DNA of 22,045 bases, taken from Candidatus Accumulibacter proximus. GTDB lineage: Bacteria; Pseudomonadota; Gammaproteobacteria; Burkholderiales; Rhodocyclaceae. The stretch covers positions 1-22,045 of the forward strand of contig JADJMH010000032.1 of the NCBI GenBank assembly GCA_016709675.1. The letters are read 5' to 3'. The position numbers and the translations under genes are program-made. This document shows positions 1 through 7,597 of this stretch, in pieces (position 1 is the first letter of the stretch; each line of letters starts with the position of its first letter). The notes under the pieces were generated by a model. That model was not told where the DNA came from and made no database searches. It saw only the letters and a list, made by a program, of their open reading frames with translations.

Positions 1-1762
1 CGATGGATTCGACGGACAGCGGCTTCATGATCACCGGCTTGTAGCTCAGGTGATTACTGTCGCGGTGCCACAAGGTGTGCTTGTGCCAGCCGATATCGTC
101 GCGCCCGTTGGGGTTGGCCGCGGTATCCGGCGCATCATCACGGACGTGGGCACCACGCGACTCCTTGCGTGCCTCCGCAGAAACCATCGTCGCCTTGGCG
201 ACTTCGATCAGGTTGTCAAGTTCCAGCGCCTCGACGCGCGCCGTGTTCCATACCTGCGACTTGTCCTTGATCTCGGTCCTGGCGACCGCTTTCTCGATAT
301 CGAGAATCTTCGCGACCCCTTCGACCAGCATGTCCTTGAAGCGGAAAACCCCGCAGTGCTTCTGCATCGTGCGCTGCAGCTCGAGGCGCGTTTCGTTGAC
401 GTTGGCGCCGCCGGTCTGCGTATTCAGTCGGTTCAGACGCGTCATCGTGAAATCGGCGAAGTTTGCCGGCAGATCCTTGAGGCCCAGTTCACCCGACCGG
501 ACATCTTCGATGACCGTATCACCCGAGGCCTTGCCGAACACCAGCAGGTCAAGCAGCGAATTGGTTCCCAGCCGGTTGGCACCGTGCACCGAAGCGCAGG
601 CGACTTCACCGGCGGCGTAGAAGCCCCGCACCGGCGTCCCGTCGTCAGCGACGACCTGTCCCTTGTAATTGGTCGGCACCCCGCCCATCTGGTAGTGACA
701 GGTTGGTACCACCGGGATCGGCGCCTTGATCGGGTCGATCCCCGCGAACTGGATCGAGATCTCGCGAATTCCCGGCAGGCGTTTCATGATCGTCGCCGGG
801 TCGAGGTGAGTGATGTCGAGCAGGACGAAATCCTTGTTCGGCCCACAACCACGGCCCTCGTTGATTTCGGTGACCATCGCCCGGGACACGACATCGCGCG
901 AGGCGAGGTCCTTGGCGTTCGGCGCATAACGCTCCATGAAGCGCTCGTTGGTCGAATTGCGCAGGATGCCGCCCTCGCCGCGCACACCCTCGGTAATCAG
1001 CACGCCCGCACCGGCGACACCGGTCGGGTGGAACTGCCAGAACTCCATGTCCTCAAGGGCAATGCCGGCGCGCGCCGCCATGCCCAGACCGTCACCGGTA
1101 TTGATGAAGGCATTGGTCGACGAATAAAAGATCCGGCCGGCGCCACCGGTCGCAAAAACAGTGGCCTTGGCATGGAACGCGACGACCTCGCCGGTTTCCA
1201 TTTCCAGGGCGATCACGCCGAGCACCTGGCCCGACTCGTCGCGAATCAGATCGAGCGCCATCCATTCGACGAAGAACTGTGTATTGGCGCGCACGTTGCG
1301 CTGATAGAGCGCGTGCAGCATGGCATGGCCGGTGCGGTCGGCTGCCGCGCAGGCACGACGGACCGGCTTTTCGCCGAAGTTCGACATGTGCCCGCCAAAG
1401 GGACGCTGGTAGATCTTTCCTTCGTCAGTGCGGTCAAAGGGCATGCCGAAATGCTCGAGTTCGACGACCACCTCGGGCGCCTTGCGGCACATGTATTCGA
1501 TTGCGTCCTGGTCGCCGAGCCAGTCGGAGCCCTTGACCGTGTCGTACATGTGCCAGTGCCAGTGATCTTCCTCGGAATTGCCGAGTGAGGCGGAAACCCC
1601 TCCCTGGGCGGCCACCGTGTGCGAACGGGTCGGAAAGACCTTCGACAGGACGGCCGTTTTCAGGCCGGCTTCGGAAAGCTGGATCGCTGCGCGCAGACCC
1701 GAACCACCAGCGCCGACGATCACGGCATCGAATTTACGTACTGGAATGCTTAGCTTGCTCAC
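1..1762 (-). CDS. sdhA: Succinate dehydrogenase flavoprotein subunit SdhA (3' end cut off by window edge)
   Basis: SdhA is the FAD subunit of complex II. It oxidises succinate to fumarate and passes electrons to SdhB. Reading from a GTG at 1762 gives 587 residues, so only a few C-terminal residues are missing compared with the usual ~590. Visible motifs are the dinucleotide fold VIVGAGGSGLRAA (about residues 14-26), the FPTRSHTVAAQGG segment whose His48 corresponds to the covalent FAD-histidine, and the HGANRLGTNSLLDL active-site region. The GTG directly follows the sdhD stop (TAA at 1763-1765), and a GGAG lies about 8 nt upstream inside the sdhD end, so translation is probably coupled. The gene is third in an sdhC-sdhD-sdhA operon; sdhB would be expected just outside the window. 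The long open frame on the opposite strand (50-1588) is a shadow of this gene. Confidence 0.97.
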   Translation of the reverse strand, partial: MSKLSIPVRKFDAVIVGAGGSGLRAAIQLSEAGLKTAVLSKVFPTRSHTVAAQGGVSASLGNSEEDHWHWHMYDTVKGSDWLGDQDAIEYMCRKAPEVVVELEHFGMPFDRTDEGKIYQRPFGGHMSNFGEKPVRRACAAADRTGHAMLHALYQRNVRANTQFFVEWMALDLIRDESGQVLGVIALEMETGEVVAFHAKATVFATGGAGRIFYSSTNAFINTGDGLGMAARAGIALEDMEFWQFHPTGVAGAGVLITEGVRGEGGILRNSTNERFMERYAPNAKDLASRDVVSRAMVTEINEGRGCGPNKDFVLLDITHLDPATIMKRLPGIREISIQFAGIDPIKAPIPVVPTCHYQMGGVPTNYKGQVVADDGTPVRGFYAAGEVACASVHGANRLGTNSLLDLLVFGKASGDTVIEDVRSGELGLKDLPANFADFTMTRLNRLNTQTGGANVNETRLELQRTMQKHCGVFRFKDMLVEGVAKILDIEKAVARTEIKDKSQVWNTARVEALELDNLIEVAKATMVSAEARKESRGAHVRDDAPDTAANPNGRDDIGWHKHTLWHRDSNHLSYKPVIMKPLSVESI

Positions 1763-2110
1763 TTACATTCTCCAGAGGATCTGAACCGCCCAGCCGGCGT
1801 AGCCGACGAGCACCGCAACCGTTGCAATCATCATCAGCAGACGCAAGCCATCGGGCTTGACGTAATCCATCCAGATATCCCGGACACCAATCCAGGCGTG
1901 GTAGAAGACGCTGACGAGGAACAGGAAGCTGGCGAACTTCATGAAGCCGTTGGCAAAAATGCCGCGCCAGGCCTCGAACGAGTCGGGTCCGACGGCGCCG
2001 ACGACGACCAGGAAAATGACCGTGTAAACCGCCATGATGATGGCTGTCGCACGCTGGATCACCCAGTCCTTGAGGCCGTAATGGGCCCCGACGAGGATGC
2101 GATTTACCAT
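1763..2110 (-). CDS. sdhD: Succinate dehydrogenase membrane anchor subunit SdhD
   Basis: A 115-residue integral membrane protein that with SdhC anchors complex II, binds haem b and forms the quinone site. Three hydrophobic helices are evident: around residues 21-42 (ATAIIMAVYTVIFLVVVGAV), 57-80 (FMKFASFLFLVSVFYHAWIG) and 90-113. The FYHAWIGVRDIWMDY segment carries the conserved histidine and Asp/Tyr pattern of the SdhD haem/quinone region. The start ATG at 2110 overlaps the sdhC stop by 7 nt (ATGGTAA), and the stop abuts the sdhA GTG, so the three genes are tightly coupled. Length and topology match the family. Confidence 0.93.
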   Translation of the reverse strand: MVNRILVGAHYGLKDWVIQRATAIIMAVYTVIFLVVVGAVGPDSFEAWRGIFANGFMKFASFLFLVSVFYHAWIGVRDIWMDYVKPDGLRLLMMIATVAVLVGYAGWAVQILWRM

Positions 2111-2496
2111 AGCACTTTCGCTCCGATGATCAGGGTCAGCGCAATGCTGACCGCAAAAACGACCTTGCTCGACAGGCGAGCGGCCTCGAGTTCCACGCCC
2201 TTGTGCAGATCGAGCAGGAGATAGCGGATGCCGGCACAGAAGTGGTGCATGTAGAACCAGATCAAACCGAGCACGATGATCTTGGCCAGGGGATGGCCAA
2301 CCACCTCCCTGGCGCTGGCGAAGGTTTCCGGAGAGGCAAGGCTGCTCTGGAACAGCCACAACAGGAACGGCAGCAGCAGGAACATCCCTGCTCCGCTGAT
2401 CCGGTGAAGGATAGAAAGGATACCCGGAAGGGGTAGCCTGATGGTAGGCAAGTCCAGATTCTTTGGACGCCTCTTCTTGATTGCCATCTCTGCCAT
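2104..2496 (-). CDS. sdhC: Succinate dehydrogenase cytochrome b556 subunit SdhC
   Basis: The other membrane anchor of complex II, 130 residues from the chosen start. It has the family pattern PLPGILSILHRISGAGMFLLLP near the N-terminus and HHFCAGIRYLLLDLHKG in the second half, which contains the histidines expected to ligate haem. Three membrane segments are visible. Several ATGs are in frame: 2505, 2496 and 2487. I chose 2496 because an AGGG lies 9 nt upstream, whereas that AGGG directly abuts the 2505 ATG. The frame stays open further upstream to 2589, but those residues do not look like the family and overlap the likely promoter. It is the first gene of sdhCDA. Confidence 0.92.
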   Translation of the reverse strand: MAEMAIKKRRPKNLDLPTIRLPLPGILSILHRISGAGMFLLLPFLLWLFQSSLASPETFASAREVVGHPLAKIIVLGLIWFYMHHFCAGIRYLLLDLHKGVELEAARLSSKVVFAVSIALTLIIGAKVLW

Positions 2497-2562
2497 GAAC
2501 GTCATCCCTGATGTGTGATGAGGTCGAATGGACCCCAATCGACCCCTGCGATACCACGCTGG

Positions 2563-2590
2563 ATTATAAACCATCCAGACGTGCCCCAAT
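2563..2590 (-). promoter_or_regulatory. Predicted sdhCDA promoter
   Basis: On the minus strand a perfect TATAAT (2563-2568) lies in the 119-nt gap between the gntR stop and sdhC, about 67 nt before the chosen sdhC start. At a 16-nt spacing the upstream hexamer is ATTGGG, a weak -35 box. The -10 is convincing and the -35 is not, so an activator may assist. This is prediction only. Confidence 0.5.
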
Positions 2591-2615
2591 TACCCACCCT
2601 GACTCTCAGGAGCTC

Positions 2616-3371
2616 TCACCCCAGTTCATTGTGGTAATGATAGTTGCGTGTTGAATAGAAACCCCGCCGCCATTCGACGGGTTTGTGACCATAGGTAAAA
2701 GTGACCCTCTCGACCAGCAGTAGCGGACTTCCTTCGGCCACCTTCAGAAATTCCGCGCTGACCCGGTCAGCCGCGACGGCGCGCAGCCGCTCGTCGGCAC
2801 GAATCATGCGAACGCCATAACGCGTCTCAAACAGGCTGTATAGCGACTCTCCTGACCTGAGGACCTCCAGCGACAGATCCGGGAAGAGCTCACTCGGCAG
2901 GTAGATTTCGTCGAAGACAACCGGCTCGTCGCCCAACTTCAACAGGCGGCGAAGAATGGTGATCGGCGCGCCGGTTTCGAGCGCCAGGGTGCGAGCGACA
3001 TCTGCACCCGCCTTGGCCCGCCAGCATTCGAGCGGAACGCTCTGGGAGACCTGCAGATCGCCCTGATTGGGAACCAGACGGAGAAAGCGGAAATAGGATC
3101 CGGGATCCTTGTGGGTGGCAACGAAAGTGCCTTTCCCCTGCTGGCGCACGAGGAGATTCTCGGCCGCCATTTCGTCAATCGCCTTGCGTACCGTCCCCTG
3201 ACTGACGCCGAAGCGCGCCGCGAGCTCGGACTCGCTCGGAATGGGGTCGCCCGGGCCCCACTCACCTGACTCCAGATGGCGCAGGATCAATTCCTTGATC
3301 TGCCGATACAGCGGACTGAAGGTCGGGGAATGCAATGACGAAGACCTGCTCATGGGACGTAATTTCAGCAT
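2616..3371 (-). CDS. GntR/HutC-family transcriptional regulator
   Basis: A 251-residue DNA-binding regulator. Residues about 20-85 form the GntR winged helix-turn-helix (SPLYRQIKELILRHLESGEW, then PSESELAARFGVSQGTVRKAIDEM, then the wing LLVRQQGKGTFVA). Residues about 105-245 fit the UTRA effector-binding domain (EPVVFDEIYLP; PLLLVERVTF), so it likely senses a small metabolite. It lies directly upstream of sdhCDA on the same strand and is divergent from mdh, so I infer that it controls these TCA genes and itself. The effector is unknown. An alternative ATG at 3353 gives a protein six residues shorter; neither start has a strong Shine-Dalgarno sequence. Confidence 0.9.
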   Translation of the reverse strand: MLKLRPMSRSSSLHSPTFSPLYRQIKELILRHLESGEWGPGDPIPSESELAARFGVSQGTVRKAIDEMAAENLLVRQQGKGTFVATHKDPGSYFRFLRLVPNQGDLQVSQSVPLECWRAKAGADVARTLALETGAPITILRRLLKLGDEPVVFDEIYLPSELFPDLSLEVLRSGESLYSLFETRYGVRMIRADERLRAVAADRVSAEFLKVAEGSPLLLVERVTFTYGHKPVEWRRGFYSTRNYHYHNELG

Positions 3372-3396
3372 AATTTCAGTCTCGCGTCCATCCCGT

Positions 3397-3422
3397 TCTT
3401 ATTATTAATATCATATATAAGA
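3397..3422. promoter_or_regulatory. Imperfect palindrome, candidate GntR operator
   Basis: In the gntR/mdh intergenic region, TCTTAT (3397-3402) and ATAAGA (3417-3422) form the outer arms of a 26-bp imperfect palindrome with 9 of 13 half-site positions matching. A further ATAAGA follows at 3424-3429, and another TCTTAT occurs at 3456-3461, overlapping the predicted mdh -10 region. AT-rich palindromes of this kind are typical GntR-family operators. Assigning it to the adjacent regulator is inference. Confidence 0.45.
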
Positions 3423-3434
3423 CATAAGATAGAT

Positions 3435-3464
3435 TTGACACTTGACGGCCTTGGGTCTTATCAT
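3435..3464 (+). promoter_or_regulatory. Predicted mdh promoter
   Basis: A perfect -35 box TTGACA (3435-3440) is followed after 18 bp by TATCAT (3459-3464), a 5/6 match to the -10 consensus. Transcription would start near 3471, leaving a leader of about 105 nt before mdh. The palindrome at 3397-3422 lies just upstream and a TCTTAT copy overlaps the -10, so repressor binding here could block the promoter. Confidence 0.6.
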
Positions 3465-3524
3465 TCGCGCGATTTGCTGCCCCTGCAACCATGGTTGCCC
3501 CGGGGCGACGCCAATCGATTTCTG

Positions 3525-3552
3525 CTCACTTCTTGCTACTCACTTCTTGCTA
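3525..3552 (+). repeat. Perfect 14-bp tandem duplication in the mdh leader
   Basis: CTCACTTCTTGCTA occurs twice head to tail (3525-3538 and 3539-3552) with no mismatch. It lies in the predicted mdh 5' untranslated leader, 24 nt before the start codon. It may be a recent slippage duplication; no regulatory role can be claimed. Confidence 0.9.
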
Positions 3553-3576
3553 ATTTCTCACGACAGGAGCCGCATC

Positions 3577-4563
3577 ATGTCCAAAGCCCCCATGCGCGTC
3601 GCGGTCACCGGCGCCGCCGGTCAAATTGGTTACAGCCTGCTTTTCCGGATTGCCTCCGGCGAAATGCTCGGCAAGGATCAACCGGTCATCCTCCAACTGC
3701 TCGACCTGCCGCAAGCTCAGAAGGCCTGCCAGGGCGTGATGATGGAACTTGAAGACTGCGCCTTCCCGCTGCTCGCCGGCATGTTCGCCACCGACGATCC
3801 CAATGTCGCTTTCAAGGACGCCGACGTCTGCCTGCTGGTCGGCGCACGTCCGCGCGGCCCCGGCATGGAAAGGGCCGACCTGCTGACCGCCAACGGCGCC
3901 ATTTTCACCGTCCAGGGGAAAGCAATTGCCGAAAACGCGAGCCAGAACGTTCGTGTCCTGGTTGTCGGCAACCCCTGCAATACCAACGCCCTGATCGCCG
4001 GCGCCGCCGCCCGCAAGGTTGGCCGGACCAACCCCGCCAACTACCATGGCATGTTGCGCCTCGACCACAACCGCGCCCTCTCGCAACTCGCCGCGAAGAC
4101 CGGCCGGCCGGTCGCCAGCTTCAAGCAGCTCGTCGTCTGGGGCAACCATTCGCCGACGATGTACGCCGATTACCGCAACTGCACCTCCGATGGCGACAAC
4201 GTCAAGGCACTGATCAATGATCCGGTATGGAACAACGACGTCTTTCTGCCGATGGTTGGCAAGCGCGGCGCGGCGATCATCGACGCCCGCGGCCTCTCGT
4301 CCGCCGCCTCGGCTGCCAACGCCGCAATGGACCACATGCGCGACTGGGTCCTCGGTTCCGACGAATGGGTGACCATGGGCGTACCCTCTGACGGTTCCTA
4401 TGGCATCCCGGCTGGCATCGTCTTCGGCTTCCCGTGCGAATGCAAGGGCGGCTCGTTCAAGATCATCCAGGGACTCGAGATCGACGACTACTCGCGCGAC
4501 AAGCTGAACAAGACGCTCAAGGAACTGACTGAAGAGCGTGACGCCGTCCAGCACATGCTGTAG
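3577..4563 (+). CDS. mdh: Malate dehydrogenase (NAD-dependent)
   Basis: A 328-residue cytosolic enzyme interconverting malate and oxaloacetate with NAD. The Rossmann glycine motif GAAGQIG is at residues 12-18, with Asp43 after the second strand as expected for NAD selectivity. The mobile loop ARPRGPGMERADLL, the LRLDHNR catalytic segment (Asp163, Arg166) and the catalytic histidine in WGNHSP (His191) are all present. Length matches the bacterial ~328-residue class. The start at 3577 has AGGAG 7 nt upstream; the frame extends back to 3442 without family similarity. The gene is divergent from gntR and followed by an intrinsic terminator, so it is probably monocistronic. The segment before LRLDHNR reads NYHGM, where I would expect NFTAM. 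Confidence 0.97.
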   Translation: MSKAPMRVAVTGAAGQIGYSLLFRIASGEMLGKDQPVILQLLDLPQAQKACQGVMMELEDCAFPLLAGMFATDDPNVAFKDADVCLLVGARPRGPGMERADLLTANGAIFTVQGKAIAENASQNVRVLVVGNPCNTNALIAGAAARKVGRTNPANYHGMLRLDHNRALSQLAAKTGRPVASFKQLVVWGNHSPTMYADYRNCTSDGDNVKALINDPVWNNDVFLPMVGKRGAAIIDARGLSSAASAANAAMDHMRDWVLGSDEWVTMGVPSDGSYGIPAGIVFGFPCECKGGSFKIIQGLEIDDYSRDKLNKTLKELTEERDAVQHML

Positions 4564-4586
4564 GCCGCCCCGGCCCGGCAACACCG

Positions 4587-4614
4587 AAGCCGCGGCAGGT
4601 CCGCGGCTTTTTTT
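4587..4614 (+). terminator. Rho-independent terminator of mdh
   Basis: A 9-bp stem (AAGCCGCGG / CCGCGGCTT) with a 5-nt loop begins 24 nt after the mdh stop and ends in a run of seven T (4608-4614). This is a textbook intrinsic terminator on the plus strand. Confidence 0.9.
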
Positions 4615-4816
4615 CGCCGGCCAGCCATCGTCGCGTCGCGCTAGAATGCCGGCTTGCGCAAACCACCCCTTTTGGCAATCCCATGCACCATCCCACGCCG
4701 CTCCTCTTCGCACGACCGTGCGTCCTACCGTTACGACTGGGAACTGCCCGCACGAGCGCAGGCAACTGGCACGCACCTGCAAGAAGCAACCCGGCAACGC
4801 TTCTTCGCCTGAAGCC

Positions 4817-5194
4817 ATGAGCCTGCCAGCGCTGACCACGGAAGTGCTCGCATTTCGTGATCAACGAAACTGGGCGCAATTCCACAGCCTGCGCAACCTG
4901 ATCGTTTCGCTGAACCTCGAAGCGAGCGAGCTGCTCGAGCTGACACAGTGGAAGAGCGACGCCGAGATGGCCGCGATGTCGACCAGCAGCGCAGCGCAGG
5001 AAGCCTTGCGCGACGAGTGTGCCGACGTCCTGATCTACCTGCTGCTGATCGCCGAACACGCCGGCATTGACCTTGAACAGGCCGCACGCGCCAAACTGAG
5101 CAAGAACGCTGCCAAGTATCCGGTCGAACGGAGCTATGGATCAAGCCGGAAGTACTCACACGGACCGGTGGCGGAAGACCCGCCACAACCCTGA
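4817..5194 (+). CDS. MazG-like nucleotide pyrophosphohydrolase
   Basis: A small all-helical protein of 125 residues. The FRDQRNWAQFHSLRNL segment, the E-x-x-E pair in LEASELLELTQW and the later DECADVLIYLLLIAEHAGID match the EExxE...ExxD metal-binding layout of MazG-like / dCTP-pyrophosphatase-type enzymes. These hydrolyse (d)NTPs to monophosphates and pyrophosphate and are thought to clean the nucleotide pool. The C-terminal KNAAKYPVE is also typical. The start at 4817 is chosen by homology; upstream open frame runs into the mdh terminator. A possible -10 (TAGAAT, 4642-4647) lies far upstream. It ends 18 nt before the convergent rlmJ stop. The exact substrate cannot be told from sequence. 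Confidence 0.82.
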   Translation: MSLPALTTEVLAFRDQRNWAQFHSLRNLIVSLNLEASELLELTQWKSDAEMAAMSTSSAAQEALRDECADVLIYLLLIAEHAGIDLEQAARAKLSKNAAKYPVERSYGSSRKYSHGPVAEDPPQP

Positions 5195-5212
5195 TTTGCC
5201 GCCCGCCGGGCC

Positions 5213-6058
5213 TTACGCCTCCTGGCTGTCGAGCGTGAACCCGGCGCCCGCATCCAGCCCCAGCACCTCGACCAGATAGGGCATCACTTCCTGCAATGTC
5301 GCCTGCAGCGTCCATGGCGGGTTGACCACGAACAACCCGCTGCCGTGCATCCCGAAGCCATCGGCCGCCGGCGTCCGGACGCGCAGGGTGACGTGCAGCC
5401 AGCGGCTCGCCGGCAGGCGCTTCAGTCGCGGCGGCAAGTCGTGTGCTTCAAGGCGGGTCAACTGGGGATACCACAACAGGTAGGTGCCGCCCGGAAAGCG
5501 CGACAGGCAATCCTTGAGCGAATGGACAACGTGCTCGTAGTCTCGCCGCTCTTCATACGGCGGGTCGACCAGCACCAGAGCCCGCCTCGGTGGCGGCGGC
5601 AACAGCGCCTTGAGCGCGGCAAATCCGTCGGCCTCCTCAACCATCACCCGTTTGCCGAAGGCCTGGAAATTCTCCCGCAGACGAAGCACCTCCCGGCTGT
5701 GCAACTCGAACAACCACAAACGGTCCTGCGCACGCATCGTCGATAGCGCGAGGGAAGGCGAACCGGGATATTTCTTCAGGCTGCCATCAGGGTTGAGCGC
5801 GCGCACCGCATTCAGGTAATCGCTCACTGCCGCTGGCAGATCCTTGCGTCCCCACAGCCTGCCGACGCCCTCCCTGTACTCCGAAAGCTTGGCCGTCTGA
5901 GCCGAATCAAGCGCATACAACCCTGCCCCGGCGTGGGTATCGACGTACCAGAAAGCCTTGTCCTTCTGGCCGAGGTAGCGGGTAAGCTGCACCAGTACCA
6001 AGTGTTTGAGGACATCGGCGTGGTTACCGGCGTGGAAAGCGTGGCGATAGCTGAGCAT
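5213..6058 (-). CDS. rlmJ: 23S rRNA (adenine-N6)-methyltransferase RlmJ
   Basis: A 281-residue SAM-dependent methyltransferase. RlmJ methylates A2030 of 23S rRNA in E. coli. The N-terminus MLSYRHAFHAGNHADVLKH is diagnostic of the family, VDTHAGAGLY (residues 39-48) is the SAM-binding loop, and DPPY (165-168) is the N6-adenine methyltransferase catalytic motif. Length agrees with E. coli RlmJ (~280). It is on the minus strand, 59 nt downstream of the NPD-family flavoprotein gene and could share its transcript. No functional link between the two is evident. Confidence 0.95.
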   Translation of the reverse strand: MLSYRHAFHAGNHADVLKHLVLVQLTRYLGQKDKAFWYVDTHAGAGLYALDSAQTAKLSEYREGVGRLWGRKDLPAAVSDYLNAVRALNPDGSLKKYPGSPSLALSTMRAQDRLWLFELHSREVLRLRENFQAFGKRVMVEEADGFAALKALLPPPPRRALVLVDPPYEERRDYEHVVHSLKDCLSRFPGGTYLLWYPQLTRLEAHDLPPRLKRLPASRWLHVTLRVRTPAADGFGMHGSGLFVVNPPWTLQATLQEVMPYLVEVLGLDAGAGFTLDSQEA

Positions 6059-6117
6059 CGGTCAATGCCCCTTGGCGCAGGCGGCAGGAGTGACCGTCCA
6101 AGCCCGCGGCAAGCTCA

Positions 6118-7362
6118 CTATTCCGGCACCTGGACCTTCCCGTCGGTACTGAACTGGTAGTCGTGGAAGATATGCTCAGCACTCAGCAAACGGTAGGTGC
6201 CGTCCGGCAAGCGGGTCGAAGTATCCTTCAGGCGATAGGCGTAGTGACCGCAGGTCCAGCAATCAAAGTTGCGCATCTGCGTGCAAAGACAGGTCTTGTC
6301 CTTGACCGATATCCTCTTCACGCCGGGATTCGCTGCCACCTCGCAGTTGTAGGCGCTGATGTAGGAGCAGTTGCCGCTGCTGTCGAGCAGATAGCCATAC
6401 GCCTCGCAATTGGGCCGAATCCCGTCGCCAATCGCCGGGCTGTTGCTCAGCATGCGCATCGGGTAACCGGTGGGGGAAATCTGGTTGACCTCGATCTGCT
6501 CTTCGCTGGCTTCGAAGTAACGCTGTTTGACATCTTCCGGCAGGCCACACTCCCTCGACACGGTGAAACGCGTCGCCACCTGCACGGCGGCCGCGCCCTG
6601 ATCGAGAAAGGAGGCGGCGTCGCTGCCGGTGAAGATCCCGCCGGCGGGAATCAGCGGGATGTTCAGCTGCTCGGCCTGCAGGTAGCGATGAATCTCGGCA
6701 AAGATGGTCGCCAGGTCGTATTGCGCCCAGTCCATGCCGAAACCCAGGTGGCCACCGGCCAGCGGCCCTTCGACCACCACGTAGTCGGGCAACCGGTTGC
6801 AGCGGGCGGTCTTGCGCAGAAACAACTGCAAGGCGCGCAAGGACGAAACGATGATCCCCAGCTTGGCATCACGAAAGCGCGGATGATCCTCGATCAGGGC
6901 GAAGGAGCCAAGATGCAGGCCGGCAGCCAGCGTGATGCCGTCGACCCCGGCGTCGAGCGCAGCCGCCATGCGCACGCGCAGCGTTTCGCGCGGCGAATTC
7001 ATGGTGAGCTTCTCCATGCAGTTGACGAAGATCAGACCCTCACCACGCTTCGCCTCCATGGTCCGGCCAATGTGCATGTGCGTCGCCTCGGCCAGTTGCC
7101 CGAGGTCAAAGCGAACCATCGACTTGTCGGAACTGGCAACGTTGAACTTGTACTGTCTGAGCTTGTCCTTGACGAACTTGGCATTGAACCGGCGATCCGC
7201 CACGGTATTCACCATGGCATCAGAGATGTGTCCGATGCCACCGAGTCGAGCCGCTTCGAGGGCCAGTTCAGCGGTCGAAATGTCGACCCCCATGCCGCCG
7301 ATCACAATCGGCACCAGTTCCTTTTTGCCAAACCGCAGACGGAAATCATCAACGCGCTTCAT
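6118..7362 (-). CDS. NPD/nitronate monooxygenase-like FMN protein with Cys-rich C-terminus
   Basis: A 414-residue TIM-barrel flavoprotein of the 2-nitropropane dioxygenase / FabK-like group. N-terminal PIVIGGMGVDIS, central VVEGPLAGGHLGFG, and the phosphate-binding PLIPAGGIFTGSD followed by GAAAVQVATRF are characteristic FMN-site motifs. Authentic members oxidise alkyl nitronates, but this superfamily also includes enoyl reductases, so the substrate is uncertain. Unusually, residues ~319-371 contain seven cysteines (319, 332, 340, 358, 360, 368, 371), including a CLC and a C-x-x-C, suggesting a metal or Fe-S site. The start at 7362 is preferred over 7377 because GGAAGG precedes it at good spacing. 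Confidence 0.82.
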   Translation of the reverse strand: MKRVDDFRLRFGKKELVPIVIGGMGVDISTAELALEAARLGGIGHISDAMVNTVADRRFNAKFVKDKLRQYKFNVASSDKSMVRFDLGQLAEATHMHIGRTMEAKRGEGLIFVNCMEKLTMNSPRETLRVRMAAALDAGVDGITLAAGLHLGSFALIEDHPRFRDAKLGIIVSSLRALQLFLRKTARCNRLPDYVVVEGPLAGGHLGFGMDWAQYDLATIFAEIHRYLQAEQLNIPLIPAGGIFTGSDAASFLDQGAAAVQVATRFTVSRECGLPEDVKQRYFEASEEQIEVNQISPTGYPMRMLSNSPAIGDGIRPNCEAYGYLLDSSGNCSYISAYNCEVAANPGVKRISVKDKTCLCTQMRNFDCWTCGHYAYRLKDTSTRLPDGTYRLLSAEHIFHDYQFSTDGKVQVPE

Positions 7363-7558
7363 CAACGTCCTTCCCAATCCAGACCAGCGTCCTCAGCCCG
7401 CCTGACAGATGATCATGAAAATCTTTCAAGCGGGCCATTATCGCTCATCACATGCCTGCATGGCTGGCTGCATCAAGCGAAATCGCGTCCAGCGGCGACA
7501 GCGTGGCGAATCCGCCACCAGCAGCCACCAGCCGGCTGCCGCGCGCCGCCGCGGCGTG

Positions 7559-7564
7559 TATGAT
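7559..7564 (+). promoter_or_regulatory. Possible -10 element of the folE-like gene
   Basis: TATGAT (5/6 to the -10 consensus) lies 33 nt upstream of the start codon of the FolE-like gene, in the divergent 235-nt gap. No good -35 is seen at 16-18 nt, so the call is weak. Confidence 0.3.
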
Positions 7565-7597
7565 GACCGGCCCGACCGCTGAGAATCGAAGCACGCC

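Noticed and set aside
50..1588. 512-residue open frame on the plus strand
   Set aside because: Antisense to sdhA, whose motifs are unmistakable; the frame stays open because of high GC and carries no recognisable domain.
3550..4839. 429-residue open frame on the minus strand
   Set aside because: Antisense to mdh and running through its terminator; no motif.
6163..7563. 466-residue plus-strand frame
   Set aside because: Shadow of the NPD-family gene; low-complexity composition typical of antisense translation.
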